Assembly: GCA_011800805.1 (NCBI GenBank)
Contig: MPNW01000277.1
Span: 151,781 to 215,780, forward strand
Length of the DNA stretch: 64,000 bases
Source: Hirudo medicinalis
Lineage: Eukaryota; Annelida; Clitellata; Hirudinida; Hirudinidae
Direction of reading: 5' to 3'
The notes below the pieces were generated by a model that saw only the letters and a program-made list of their open reading frames with translations, had not been told where the DNA came from and ran no database searches. This document shows positions 37,283-60,839 of the stretch, one piece after another (within the stretch, counting starts at the first letter, position 1; each line of letters starts with the position of its first letter). The position numbers and the translations under genes are program-made.

Positions 37283-39113
37283 ATGGCTGGCTCGGCTTTG
37301 AAGCGTCTTATGGCTGAATACAAACGTAATTAATTTGCATTTATCTATCAGCTATCTCCACCCGGACACATTGTCAACATATTTGTAATGAAATGCAGAC
37401 TTTTGGGAATCGAATTATCTTTATTTTTTCAATTTTTAGAGCTAACATTAAATCCTCCGGAAGGCATTTTAGCGGGGCCAGTAAATGAAGAGAACTTTTT
37501 TGAATGGGAAGCCCTTATTACGTGAGTAGTTTTTATTGAGTTGTTCGAACTTTGCTTTATTTTCTATAGCTGGAATGTTGGAAAATATAGTGAAATTGTG
37601 GTACATAGTAGTTAAACCTGCACTAATTGTAAGATTGTAAGTGCTCATGCTTACAGGGTGAGCTAAAATAAGACCATGTGAAAAATAAAAAGAGTTATTG
37701 TTATTGTGTGCTTTCAATTGTAACTAATTGTAATCAGTAATATCACATGCTTTGCTTTTGAATCCTCGATTGAGTGGTTATAAATTGGATTAATTTCAAA
37801 GCTAAGCATTTTGAATTCTTTTTTATCAGAGAAACCAATAATTGTACAACTTTTAAACTCACGAGTGCATATTTTAATGTTGCAGAGGGCCTGAGGGAAC
37901 GTGTTTTGAGGGAGGAATTTTTTCAGCCAGACTGACATTTCCGCCCGATTATCCTCTCAGTCCGCCGAAGATGAAGTTCACGAGCGACCTTTTCCATCCA
38001 AATAGTTAGTATTGGTTATGGACACTCTTGCAAACGGCTAGGATTTGAACTCCTAAAGGAGCCATACCAAAGCCTCGACCGCTCGGCTCGCTAGCCGAGG
38101 TAGTGACCTTTTCCAGTTAGTGTGAATGGCATCGCTAAAAAGGGGATGAGGTCAGAAATGTCAGGGAATGTATTTGACCCACTGAAGAAGGCTATTGCCA
38201 GAGCAATAAGCATGGAATAAATTTAATTTGTCAATTTTTAAGGCAATAAATCATTAATAAACCTAATAGCTTGATATGAATTTGTTTGTCCAAATTTTGT
38301 GACATCGATAACATTAACGGTCAACTTATAGGGTGCCTTATGTATAAATTCAAAGCTGCCATAATTAATCAAAGCCGTGCTTGCAGTATACAAAGACGGA
38401 CGCGTCTGCATCTCCATCCTGCATGCACCTGGGGACGATCCGATGGGCTACGAGTCCAGTTCCGAGAGGTGGAGTCCGGTTCAGAGCGTAGAGAAAATTC
38501 TCCTCTCGGTCGTCAGCATGCTCGCAGGTCAGAGCCAATGTTTTGTTTTGTTTTCCTTTGGAAAAGCTGGTAAACATGTGGCCTCTCACATGTTTATCAA
38601 TCTATGTTGTGCCACATAGGAGATGATAGTGATGATGATGATGATGATGATGATGAACATTGTCGCTCAACGAAGAAGATTTAGACTTGTGTGTTTGACC
38701 TTGAGATCCAAAGTGGACTTTTGCTTTTTCTGAAGCTTGTGAAAATATTGTTGGAAATATTTAACCATGAGTTAGTCAAGGAAATGGAAGAGCAGTTGGA
38801 CATGTATTAATATATTATAGTAATAATATAGTATTAATATTGCCATCAAAACTGTTTCAAAAAGTTACAAATGACCTTGAAGATTTTTACAAATGTTTTG
38901 AAGACTTTCAGGATCTAATTCAATAACAAAGCATGAATTTCATTTATTATATCAAGGCCTATTTTTTTCTTGCAAATTGCCGAACGTATTTTTTCCGCAG
39001 AACCGAACGACGAAAGCGCCGCGAACGTCGACGCCGCCAAAATCTGGAGAGAGGACCGCGAAAGGTTCAACGAGCTGGCACGCAAGACTGTCAGGAAATC
39101 GCTCGGCCTCTGA
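37283..39113 (+). CDS. UBE2G2: UBE2G2 homologue: ERAD ubiquitin-conjugating enzyme E2
   Basis: Five exons: 37283-37325, 37440-37521, 37886-38004, 38387-38527, 39001-39113, exactly 498 nt (165 aa), the same length as human UBE2G2, with colinear sequence throughout. It has [14 protein letters not shown] at the N-terminus, the HPN motif, catalytic Cys89 in GRVCISIL, and the acidic loop [20 protein letters not shown] typical of the G2/Ubc7 class. It ends KTVRKSLGL. The enzyme takes ubiquitin from E1 and, with ER-membrane ligases such as gp78 or HRD1, builds K48 chains on misfolded ER proteins. All junctions are GT-AG with agreeing phases. A tRNA-like sequence lies in intron 3 on the other strand. 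Confidence 0.98.
38031..38105 (-). repeat. Truncated tRNA-like sequence (possible tRNA-derived SINE head)
   Basis: Read on the minus strand it has an A-box-like GAGCCGAGCGGTCGAGG, similar to Leu/Ser tRNAs, and a B-box-like AGTTCAAATCCT in a short TAGG/CCTA stem. GGCTAG near the 5' end can pair with CTAGCC near the 3' end. The anticodon arm is too short for a working tRNA. It lies in UBE2G2 intron 3. Confidence 0.45.
38630..38656. repeat. (GAT)n microsatellite
   Basis: GAT units in UBE2G2 intron 4, about 100 bases after the donor. Confidence 0.85.
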
Positions 39114-39357
39114 GAATGATCGGGTGCTGCCGCCCGATTCCTTCTCCGCTAGTGTTCACCAACAATCGATGGCTCATTTGTCGTTGTCAATAACTAGTGT
39201 TACTGTAAAATTACGTCCGACATGACATCTAGTTTCCGATCAGTAACTGCTTCACGGCAATCTTTCCACGTCCGCTATCATTATCGCTTCTGAAATTCCG
39301 AAATTCTTTCTGTGATTGCATGTTGCCGTCTCTTTCTGCCGAATCGGTCGGTACTCG

Positions 39358-39363
39358 AATAAA
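39358..39363 (+). terminator. Candidate UBE2G2 poly(A) signal AATAAA
   Basis: AATAAA 245 bases after the stop, upstream of the fold-back element at 39501. Confidence 0.5.
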
Positions 39364-39500
39364 CGTCCTTGCAGTCCGCAAATTGACCGTTCGTCTGACT
39401 TGTCCCTCGGGCATGCATTTCTTATGGGCTTCGAGGACGAATGCAGCATCGACAAGATGTTTCGTTGTCGATTGAGCCACCCAAAAATTACAACCATTGT

Positions 39501-39946
39501 TAGGGGCCATTCATGTATGTGAGGTTTGCAGGAAAACTGGATTTTTGCACATCCCATCCCCCCTGTCCACAAGCATCCACCTCAAATTGCCCCACTCCAT
39601 TTATGGACGTCTACAAAACACTGGCAACATAAAGTGCATGCTTATCTCCCCAATTTAAAGGCCAGACAATGTCCCTCCATGCCCGTGCGGGTATCACAAG
39701 TTCGCGGCAAGACAACTCATGCTGAGAGTGAGGTCCCCTCACGACATCTAGGTTTAAAATTTATAAGTTCTCACTCGCAATTTGTGTATCAAATTGGTAC
39801 AAAAGTAGCTTTATTTTACAATATTTTTGCTAGATTGATTGTTTTTGCAGACGTCCACATTCTGCTAACTTCCCCTGTCCATAAGCATCCAATTTGTTTG
39901 GACCCTCTCTCCCCTCCACGTGGACGTCATAAATGGGTGGCCCTTT
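39501..39946. mobile_element. Small fold-back element with imperfect terminal inverted repeats (MITE-like)
   Basis: The left end GGGCCATTCATGTATG and the reverse complement of the right end GGGCCACCCATTTATG match at 13 of 16 bases. Inside, GGACGTCTACAAAAC near 39606-39620 is inverted, with one mismatch, around 39843-39857. A CCCCTGTCCA-AAGCATCC block is directly repeated near 39562 and 39873. No transposase is present. Confidence 0.5.
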
Positions 39947-40020
39947 ATAGCATACAAGCTCGAGTAGACTACTGCAAAGCACGAATAATTTGTGATGCCA
40001 CATCTGTTGTAGAGTTTTGA

Positions 40021-41663
40021 TTCGTTACATATCAAGATCTTCTCATAACATGGCTTATTTTCTCATCAAGTCTCATTGCATTGAGCCATCAGCAGGGAAT
40101 TATAATTACTATTATTATTACTATCATTATTATTCAAAAACAGCAAGTGCTCAAGCAAGAAACATGACAAGAAATCCACTGGTTTATTGAACAAAATACG
40201 AACGCACGTGACAAGAGCCTAAAAGCAATACAACTTGTCATTTATCCAAGTCTCCGATGACCTTATTAGATGAGACATGCCCTCCCCATGACTTTATGTA
40301 GTTAGTAATAATAATAATAACAATAATAATAGAGTATATATTTTTCCATGAATATTAAGTATGATGTTTATAGTATGATGTTTATAGTATAATATAATTA
40401 CTTTGTTGTCGTGTGTATGCCGTGAATGTATACACTTGGGAATAAATATGGATCGTCAGCTAAAACAAAACATTCTATCGAACATGCATGTTGACAATCA
40501 AAGTAGTGGTGAACTCACAAAACCATGATTTTATCTCATCTCCGTGATTATAACAGAGAAATTATTATTATGATGACGGTACACAACAGACAAATAAATA
40601 AATTATGATGACGGCATACGACGAGTAAATAATTTAATAATCCTAACGTTCGTGACTTTTGAATGAAAGTTTAAAAAAAGTCCAAATTATGTCGTACAAA
40701 AATAAAGCAACGAGCAGATGGAAACTAATCATAACAAAATAAAGTTATAATTATAAAATATTATAATATAATAATTATATATTAATTATAATTACAATGA
40801 AGACAAAGTTTGAGTTGAAATCAAAGTCGATTCGAACCAAAAGCATTCGTTCGTTCTGGACGTAATTTACGACTGTACCTCGTTTATGTGACGTTCGACT
40901 TGTATGATTTAACTTTTATGTAACTTATTTAAAATCCTGCTCGTGAATGAACAATGTGGGAATGCGTACGAAGATGACTCAGGAGAGAGAGATGAGATTT
41001 GGATGGATACGAATGGACCGACCAGATCGTTTAATGCGACGACGCCAGGTAAACGTGCCACGGCCGAATATCGAACAACAACAACGACTCGTGACTTATT
41101 TAATAGCATGACTCGATGAGAACGAACGCCACCACGTGCACATCCTGGAAACCGAGAACCGAAACAATACGACTTTATGTACAATTCGATGTCCAGAATT
41201 TTGACGACTAACTTTCGTTTAAGGACAGCCCCTCCTCCGACAAATTCAATGAAAAAAAGTGTCAAGCTGATGACATAACAGAGGATCAAAAGGATCACCG
41301 TGACCATCATCATCATCATCACTGTAAAAGTGATTTTCAAATGATTAGAGAGCAACAAAATGGAATGTGTTTTCAAAAAATATATGTATATATTTTAAAA
41401 AATCAATAAATGTCAACAGAAAAACTCAAATATAATCCTTGGTAATTGAAACAACTACAGACTAGAAATATCTCCTCTTAGAGCACCAAATTTGTATTCC
41501 TTTGTAACAGAGTAATTAAGACGACAGATTGCGTCGCAAGAAATCTGTTGTCGTTTCTTACAACTTACAATTACAACGTAATTCTCGTACGCACGCTGAA
41601 ACAACGTCTCACTCGATCTGCTGAAATTACCAGGGAAAACAAAAAAAAAAAAAACAGACCGAT
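40021..41663. other. Intergenic, mostly AT-rich unique sequence
   Basis: No supportable exon. Short ATT/AAT runs occur; the convergent 3' ends of UBE2G2 and the MAP3K gene flank it. Confidence 0.4.
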
Positions 41664-41729
41664 TCACCACTTTTGGATCGCTACGGCCGTTCCGAGCCGC
41701 TCGTCCCACGGAGACGATCCGAGAGACAC
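41664..41729 (-). CDS. Possible terminal exon of the MAP3K gene
   Basis: Behind an AG acceptor at 41731-41730, a phase-0 frame of 22 codons ends in Trp then TGA. Phase 0 is what the last certain MAP3K exon (43896-43809) needs, and vertebrate LZK also ends in Trp. The other residues show little similarity. Alternatives are a stop 10 codons beyond 43809 by read-through or another exon. Confidence 0.22.
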   Translation of the reverse strand: MSLGSSPWDERLGTAVAIQKW

Positions 41730-42084
41730 CTGACGGGGGAAGACACCATGTACAAAAGTGATAGCTATTGCGACCGTCGACAAGATGGAATTCGGCGATG
41801 ACTAGGAAACGATCGAGCGAAAAACCGACCGAGTTCGGACGACCGGAGAGAAAACTTGGCCATCTGCTTAAGTGGGTAGCATATCGTCTTCCAGTTAAAT
41901 ATTGGTTTTAAATAACTACAATATTTGTACAAAAATACATAATAATGCTAATGCTAATAATAATAATAGTAATAATAATAAAAAGAAGAAACAGGTTGTC
42001 TAGTGATAGATTGAGGAATGGATGAGGAATTACAGGGAATAATATATTATAATTATCCAATATTACTTAACAACCACTGGAAAT

Positions 42085-42194
42085 GGATAGTCATTCATAG
42101 GATAACTATGGATAGCCATTCGTAGGATAACTATGGATAGTCATTCATAGGATAACTATGGATAGTCATTCGTAGGATAACTATGGATAACTAT
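42085..42194. repeat. 25-bp minisatellite, four copies
   Basis: The unit GGATAGTCATTCATAGGATA plus ACTAT repeats at 42085, 42110, 42135 and 42160. Copies 1 and 3 share CATA while 2 and 4 share CGTA, suggesting a dimeric unit was duplicated. Confidence 0.9.
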
Positions 42195-43316
42195 CTAAGA
42201 AAACCGAAATGTCATCCTGAAGGGAGATCGTGACATTCTTATTTCTCATTAATGCCTTAATGTTTTGACAAAAACAACAACAACAACGACAAAGATGATG
42301 ACGCTGACGAGTGCGTCCGTCTGCGACGCCGAAGACACGGCAGCTCGCTCGACAATCGAACCGATCGACCTCATAAGTTAGAGCAGTTAACATGTTGGCT
42401 GACGATTATTAATGCATTCATTAGGTTTGTGACGAGTTGTACACGGTCGATTGCTAAGACTATAAATAAATCTAACAATGAAAATTGTAATTAATAATAA
42501 AGTCTGTGATAATCATTTAATAAAGTTATCACGTTAAAAGTTGAAGTTATCGAGTTATGTAATAATCAAATAATTCAATAATGGTAAAAGGTCATTTCAT
42601 AATCTTACCAGTGTTTGAGGATGGATATAAAGATGGTGAGCCAGTACAGGTGATGATATCGAAGATGATGCATGATGATGATGATGATGGTGATGGTGAT
42701 GACCATCGACTGACAGCAAAACAACATGCTCAACTCCAAAACAACAAACCCTGGTGAGATACAATAACAATGATGATGACAACAACAGCAGCAACAACAT
42801 GTTGAGCTCCATAACAGCAACAAACTCAGATGAGATACTACAACAGCAACACCTTGAACTCTATACAACAGCAACAAACTCAGGTGAGACACGACCGATG
42901 GCATGTCAAAAGAAGAATTTTGGAGCCGAACAAAATTCACCAAAAATCAGATTTTCAAAACGTCGCCGAAAGAATCGCGGTCGAAACTTTTCACAATTTC
43001 GTGGGGGGGGGAGGTGATCGACGAACGAGAAGGAAACAAACAAAAAAACAAAAGAGCAATTCGCAAAAAAAAAGGTCTGAAAAGCCCTTCAAACAATGCA
43101 TGTTGCTGGAATGTTGTCGTATCAGGCACTCTTTAAAGATATGCATTCTATGTGTCTATGCTTTTATTCGCTCGCTCGTCTGCCTCTTCTGGAGTGTCGT
43201 GGTGCAAGTTGCCAAGTAGTCGTTACCCCATTACCAGGATACGAGAGATCATCATCATTTTCATGGTGTCAATATCTCAAGAGGGAATTATGTCAATGGA
43301 TTATGGCGGTAACGGC

Positions 43317-43338
43317 AATGATGATGGTGACAATGATG

Positions 43339-43391
<53 letters not shown>

Positions 43392-43402
43392 GATGATGAT
43401 AC
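43317..43402. repeat. (GAT)n tract
   Basis: GATGATGGT units, 3' of the last certain MAP3K exon. On the gene strand this is ATC. Confidence 0.85.
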
Positions 43403-43808
43403 TGTTGTGGTGCTATAGTTCCTCCATGCTACTCGAAGAATTGGAATCTATTACCTGGAAGGAATTGATTTCTGAGGAATTAATCGATTTTTGTCAAACA
43501 ATGCAAACAACGGGAACGAAAGGGAGTGAGCACTCAGCACTCCATCGCAAGACATTCACAACTTCACTGACATTTCAATTCTCCACGATTTTCTTACAAA
43601 GAGACTTTACTTACCATCTATTTAATATAATATAATAATAATAATAATAATAATAATAAAACACAAATAATAATTATAATGAAAATAATAACATACAAAT
43701 AATAATTATAATGATAATAATAGCAATAGCAACAGTAATAGTAATAGTCATCATTATCACCATACGTCATCGTCATCATCATCACCACCATCACCATATT
43801 CTACTCAC

Positions 43809-55759
<11,951 letters not shown>

Positions 55760-56849
55760 TCCTCGGCGGTGACGAAGACGACGACGACGACGTTGATGAT
55801 GATAATGATGATGAAGATGACGATGGGCTGTATCGACTGGTGATGACGATGAAGATCAAGATCTTATTAGTTTTCTTGCTAATTGCCAGCAGAAGTGATG
55901 ACCCCATGGTACAAGGTCAAGGCCATTACGAGCAAGTTTCAAGGTCGACGGGAGGATTTGAACTCGGGATGTCACGTCGAAAGAGAAATTGTGCGCCTTC
56001 AAAAGCCTTACTTGTTTTGGTTGGGTAATCTGTTATGCATTTTATTCACAAGAGAATGTAAAACTTTTTCGATTTTTCAGGAGGTAAGTAGGTTAAAAAA
56101 AAAGAAAGAAATCAAGAATATTGGAATGAATGTTACAAAAAGAACAAGATGTTGCTGTTGTTATCTTCTTATTTCTCGTCGATGTTGTTGTTGTTATTGT
56201 TGTTGTTGTTGTTATTGTCGTCGTTAATGTCTCCAAAGTCGCGTGAATGCAGTTGTCCTGTTGTTCTGCTTCATCTGAAAACAAAAAACTCCACACATCA
56301 TTGACGATTCAAATGCAATAAAATATTTTTAAAAAGTGAAGAAAATGCAAAATAAAAAAAAGTAAATAAAACAAAATTTGAATTCCTTCGAAGCTGTCAA
56401 AAACAAACACGGAAATTCCTGTTGATTTTAAACCTGAGAACATTTTAAAGACTTGACGTTTTTTTATCTTCTTAAGAACAGAACTCAATTTTACTCAACA
56501 GAGGAGGAGGAGGAGGAGGAGGAGGAGTGAAAAGGAAGCCGTAAAATATTTCGAGTGATCAAAAATTCTCAGAAAGAAAAATCTCAATCAGAAAAAAGCC
56601 CCCTCCATTTTCATCAAAAATTCAGACATTTCTTCGGTTATAAATAAACAAACATTAAGCCAGAAATAACTGCACAACACGACAACTTACATTGTAACAA
56701 AGACAAGGTACAAACTCCAGATCAGAATCCCGGAGTCAACAAGAATCGACCGCTGGAAAACGTCGGCAACTTCGAGAGGTCTTCCGTAGACGACGAGAAG
56801 CGAAACCTCCTCTGACAGAAAGAGCAAAGTTAAGAACAAAACGCACCCT

Positions 56850-57100
56850 CCGCTCAGCTGACCGTCCACCCACACACGCATGCGCGGGCGCCTGCGCACG
56901 GAAAATTGGATTCGGGCGGCCTAAAAATAGCCCGATGGAAAAGGGAGGCATCTTATTTTCGTCTTCTCATTCCAATTTCTGCCGACCGACCGGAGCTATC
57001 GATTTACAGGCTGTACGACAGCGGCTCCGGTACGCCCACGTGTTCGTACGACTGTTATTGTGTACGCAGTGAGAGAGAATGGTGGAATGAGGGTTGGATC
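56850..57100. promoter_or_regulatory. GC-rich island, candidate promoter of the MAP3K gene
   Basis: A locally GC-rich patch in AT-rich DNA, about 1.1-1.3 kb upstream of the first proposed coding exon. It has ATGCGCGGGCGCCTGCGCA near 56880, resembling a double NRF-1-like site, and a CACGTG E-box near 57038. Promoter use is inference. Confidence 0.35.
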
Positions 57101-57520
57101 TACGTAAACTTCCATGTCTGTCCCATGTAGATTCGTGTGTGTATGTATGCATATGTATGCTGGGGCCGCCCACGCGATGACACCTTTCCTGTCTCCGGCT
57201 GTCACCCTTTTCCTTCCTTCCTTTCCATATGTGTTTACTTCTGCTTTCCGCCATTCTGGTCCAAGAAATATAGTCTGTCTGCAGTCTATCCATAGTTACC
57301 ATAGTTCATAACTTCTCTGTCAGCCATCGTCATCTCCATCGTCATCATGATCGGCTGTTACTGAACAGTTCTGCAAATGGGCGTATCCCCAATCGATACG
57401 GTTAAGCAACATCACAAAGCATAATAACCCTTCCGTGACGTAAGCATGAAAGTCCAAATCAAGAAATCGAAACGAGTGCAGAATCAGAAGCAAGGAGGGC
57501 ACTTAAATGTATACTTCTCA

Positions 57521-57860
57521 TTCGGCCTCTGGTCTTACCTTGGGGTACAAATTGGCTCAGAGGGTCTGCGTTCCTGCGGGCCACGGTAGAAGCAACAGTC
57601 GTTACAATTCGTGTTCTCGACCCAACTTGCATCACCACAAAGCGCCTCTGGGAGACAGCGCTATATAAATGGTCTAAGCGCCCCTGATGCTTACCTTATG
57701 GCGCAAGACAAATTCACTTATTATTATTATTGGTATTATTATTATTATTGTTGTTGTTATTATTAATGTTATTATTGGTATTATTATTATTGTTGTTGTT
57801 GTTATTATTAATGTTATTATTGTTACTATTATTATATTTATAATTATATTAATTATTATT
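57521..57860 (+). repeat. Copy B of the dispersed short repeat, ending in an ATT tail
   Basis: Body 57521-57720 includes AGCGCCTCTGGGAGACAGCG, CTATATAAATG and ATGCTTACC, then an (ATT)n/(GTT)n tail to about 57830. The core 57611-57720 matches 7661-7780. CTTACCTT-GG--C-AAATT also occurs twice inside the element (57534 and 57691). The simple-repeat tail suggests a SINE. Confidence 0.55.
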
Positions 57861-57993
57861 ATTATGTCATAATAATATACTATTGTAATGAGAAGAATAA
57901 AACAACACCGGTGATGAATATTAAATAATAATTTATTAAATATTAACCGCTTGGTAAATATTTACCACCTTCATAGCAGGATCCATAGTTGGA

Positions 57994-58218
57994 TCATCTC
58001 AGATCATTCCTTTTGGTCCCTTTTCCTTCTAATCTGTCGTTCTGCTTCTTGCAAGTGTATTCGTGCAGTTGTGCGCGTGAATTGTCGGCGTACAACACGA
58101 ACAGGTGTGTACGCGGGTCATAAATTAGCGTGCACCTCGGCCTGCGTGGTGCACGAAAGCAGCTGGGAAAGAAACACAAAATCTTCTGGGGAAAGTGACG
58201 CACAGTCCAAGTAAACAA
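57994..58218 (-). other. Unrecognised non-repetitive ORF region
   Basis: A GC-richer, non-repetitive stretch with an open minus frame of 74 codons rich in Arg, Cys and aromatic residues (YDPRTHLFVLYADNSRAQLH). A TTTCCCAG acceptor-like site lies inside. I recognise no family. It may be an exon of an unseen gene, a 5' UTR exon of the MAP3K, or chance. Confidence 0.25.
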
Positions 58219-58305
58219 ATGGTTGAAAAAAGTCTCTCTTTTTGTCTTTTTCCATTTTTTGAGGTTTTCAATTAAAATGAAATCTATGCTCGTTTCGTAA
58301 GCTTT

Positions 58306-58800
58306 TCACGGTGACGATGACGATGACGACGATGATGACGACGGTGATGATGATGATGATGATGACGGTAACGACGGCGTGCATGGCAATTGTAGCGGTT
58401 CCCGTTTCCATGACGCTGACAAATGATGATGATAGTGATGATGATTTTGATATTGAGCGACGTCAGAGTTTTCGTGAAAAGCCAAAGTTCGCCCATCAGA
58501 GAAGTGTGCATCGGCCAGGTCAGTCGATAATTACTAACGGTGAATAAATGATGATGAAGAAGGTGAAAAAGATGACGAATGTGATGATGCTGGTGATGAT
58601 GCTGGTGATGATGACGACGGTGGTAGTGGTGAATGAGAAGAAGATGGTGAGAAATTAAGTCGGTGATGAAGTGATGTAATAAAGTGGTGACGACAATTTC
58701 TGTATTGTAACATATGAAACATATGGTAAGATAGCAGTGGTAGTATTGGTAGCAGTAGCAGTAGCAGTAGCAATAGTGGTAGTGGTGGTAGTAGTAGTGG
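58306..58800. repeat. Interrupted GAT/GAC and GTAGTG tracts
   Basis: GATGACGAC units at 58311-58366, GATGATGCTG units at 58551-58625 and GTAGTGGTAGCAG units at 58735-58800. Confidence 0.75.
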
Positions 58801-58892
58801 TAGTTCAACGAGCCAGGTAAAATCATCAGGTATGTTTCATTTATGTGGAGCTGATTGCTTGCAGCTTCTAGAGTCAGTAGGTGAACCTCCAT

Positions 58893-59670
58893 GTTATCAG
58901 CATTTCAAATAAACGTGATTAAATAAACGTAACTAAGAATATATAACAATCACCATCCGTCCTCACTCACGACTTGTAACGTGAGCAAGACATTTCTCAC
59001 GTTTATGTTATTCATTATAATATGAATTATTATTGTTCTTATTGCATTAATTACTATTACTTATAATATCAATTAATATTATCATCATCATTACCACAAC
59101 AATTATTAATAATAATTATCGACAATGATGATAACTTCAATGATATCAATCATAATTATCTTTAATATAAGCATAATTATCGTTTATACCTAAAATGAAT
59201 AATTCGTTTGTGGGCGAGAAAATTACTACAAACGATAAGTTGAATGACGTGCACACTGGAAATGCATCCACAAGTGAAAATCGTCAGAAAATCATCGGCT
59301 TATCGAGGAAAAAACATCTCTACAAACAACACGAGCAGATTATAATCAATTCTACTAATCAATAACCGGCACTTCCAATTCTCTAAAAGAATTAATTTCA
59401 ATTATTATTTATTTATTTTTGTGTAAATTAGAATTAAAATTTTTTTTATTTTTAATATCGGAATAGAATTTAATTAGAAAAAATAAAAAGAAAAAAGTGT
59501 CAAATGGAAAGAAAAATGGCAGCATCTAAATATAGCCTCACATGGAAAGGAAGAAATAGCCTTCCAAAAATAGCTCTTCCACATGGAGCAGGAGCCTACA
59601 GCTGGTGCTAGCTGGATCCCATTGATAAATATTGAACAACAAAACTGCTGCATCCATCGAGGCCACTTGG
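58893..59670. other. AT-rich unique sequence without a gene
   Basis: No coding or RNA feature that I can support. Confidence 0.4.
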
Positions 59671-59679
59671 AGAAGAAAA

Positions 59680-59965
59680 TGGATGGAAGAGTGGATGAAT
59701 GGATGGATGGATGGGTGGATGAATGAGTGGATGGAAGAATGGATGAATGGATGGATGGATGGGTGGGTGGATGAATGAGTGGATAGAAGAATGGATGAAT
59801 GGATGGGTGGGTGGATGAATGAGTGGATGGAAGAATGGATGAATGGATGAATGAGTGGATGGAAGAATGGATGAATGGATGGATGGGTGGGTGGATGAAT
59901 GAGTGGATTGAAGAATGGATGGATGGAAAGGTGGATGGATGAATGAATGGATGGATAGAGGGAGG
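59680..59965. repeat. GGAT-based higher-order tandem array
   Basis: A compound unit of about 45-60 bases (ATGAATGAGTGGATGGAAGA then ATGGATGAATGGATGG and GGGTGG blocks) recurs about five times. Confidence 0.88.
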
Positions 59966-60259
59966 AAGGGTAAGTTAGGGGAACATGGATTTGGAATGGT
60001 ATTGTTGGTGGTGTAACAAGATAACAGTATATTGGGAACTGTGAACTTTAAATAGAAAAGCTCTTGTTTTATTTGAAAGCAACAAAATCACACTCAATTG
60101 ATGGACGAGCATCACAACCACTCGGATCCTGTCTCGTGCTTTCAAATATTTACGTTCGTACAAAAGTGGGAGAGTTATTCCTGGAAGACAAAATCACCTT
60201 TTTTTTAGCTAATAATATATTTATGGACATCTGTAAAAAATGAGACCTCCATGAAGATG

Positions 60260-60410
60260 GAGGATGCAGTGATAATGATGATGACGTTGATGCTGACGAT
60301 GATGATAATGATGATGTTGATGACGATGATGATAATGACGATGCTGATGATGGTGACGAGGATAATGATGATGTTGATGATTACGATGATAATGATCATA
60401 TTAAATGATG
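60260..60410. repeat. GAT-type tract
   Basis: Interrupted GATGATGAC and GATGATAAT units. Confidence 0.85.
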
Positions 60411-60614
60411 ATATTGGTGGGACCACAGTTGTCCAGAAAGTTCAACATATTTTGTCAACAGCTCCTGGTGATGGATGATGTAATAACCTATCCTTCCAGC
60501 AGGGAATGTCAACTCAACGTTTCTACTCATGACTCCTCCCATCCACCTACGCATTCTCGAGGAGACACAGCAGAAAGCAGTCTGTAGATGGAGTTGAGTC
60601 CCCCATGGAAGCAA
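60411..60614 (-). other. Unrecognised non-repetitive ORF region
   Basis: An open minus frame of about 68 codons next to a GAT tract, with protein-like composition (VELTFPAGRIGYYIIHHQEL). I do not recognise the family, and clear splice signals are lacking. It could be an isolated exon of the gene at the right edge or a chance frame. Confidence 0.25.
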
Positions 60615-60839
60615 TTCAACTCCATTCTCTGTCTATGGAGGACTCATTCATTCAAAGGCATGCATGCACTCAAATAGATGTAAACAAACACCAACGAGAA
60701 AGAAAGAAAGGAAGCAATGATACAAATAAACATACTTACAGACATGGAAACATGCACACACACGTATACACACACACACTACTGGAGGATTTAAGCTGTA
60801 AGATGGAGACTTCCAAAGCAAAGGTTCAAATGTAATAAA

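Noticed and set aside
39526..40020. 164-codon plus-strand ORF after UBE2G2
   Set aside because: Most of it lies within the fold-back element at 39501-39946 and it has no recognisable domain.
56093..56296. Minus-strand ORF with Thr repeats as a first MAP3K exon
   Set aside because: Only about 18 residues are non-repetitive and no GT donor follows before the repeat.
58284..58892. 202-codon minus-strand ORF rich in His and Tyr
   Set aside because: Product of GAT/GAC and GTAGTG simple repeats; no domain.
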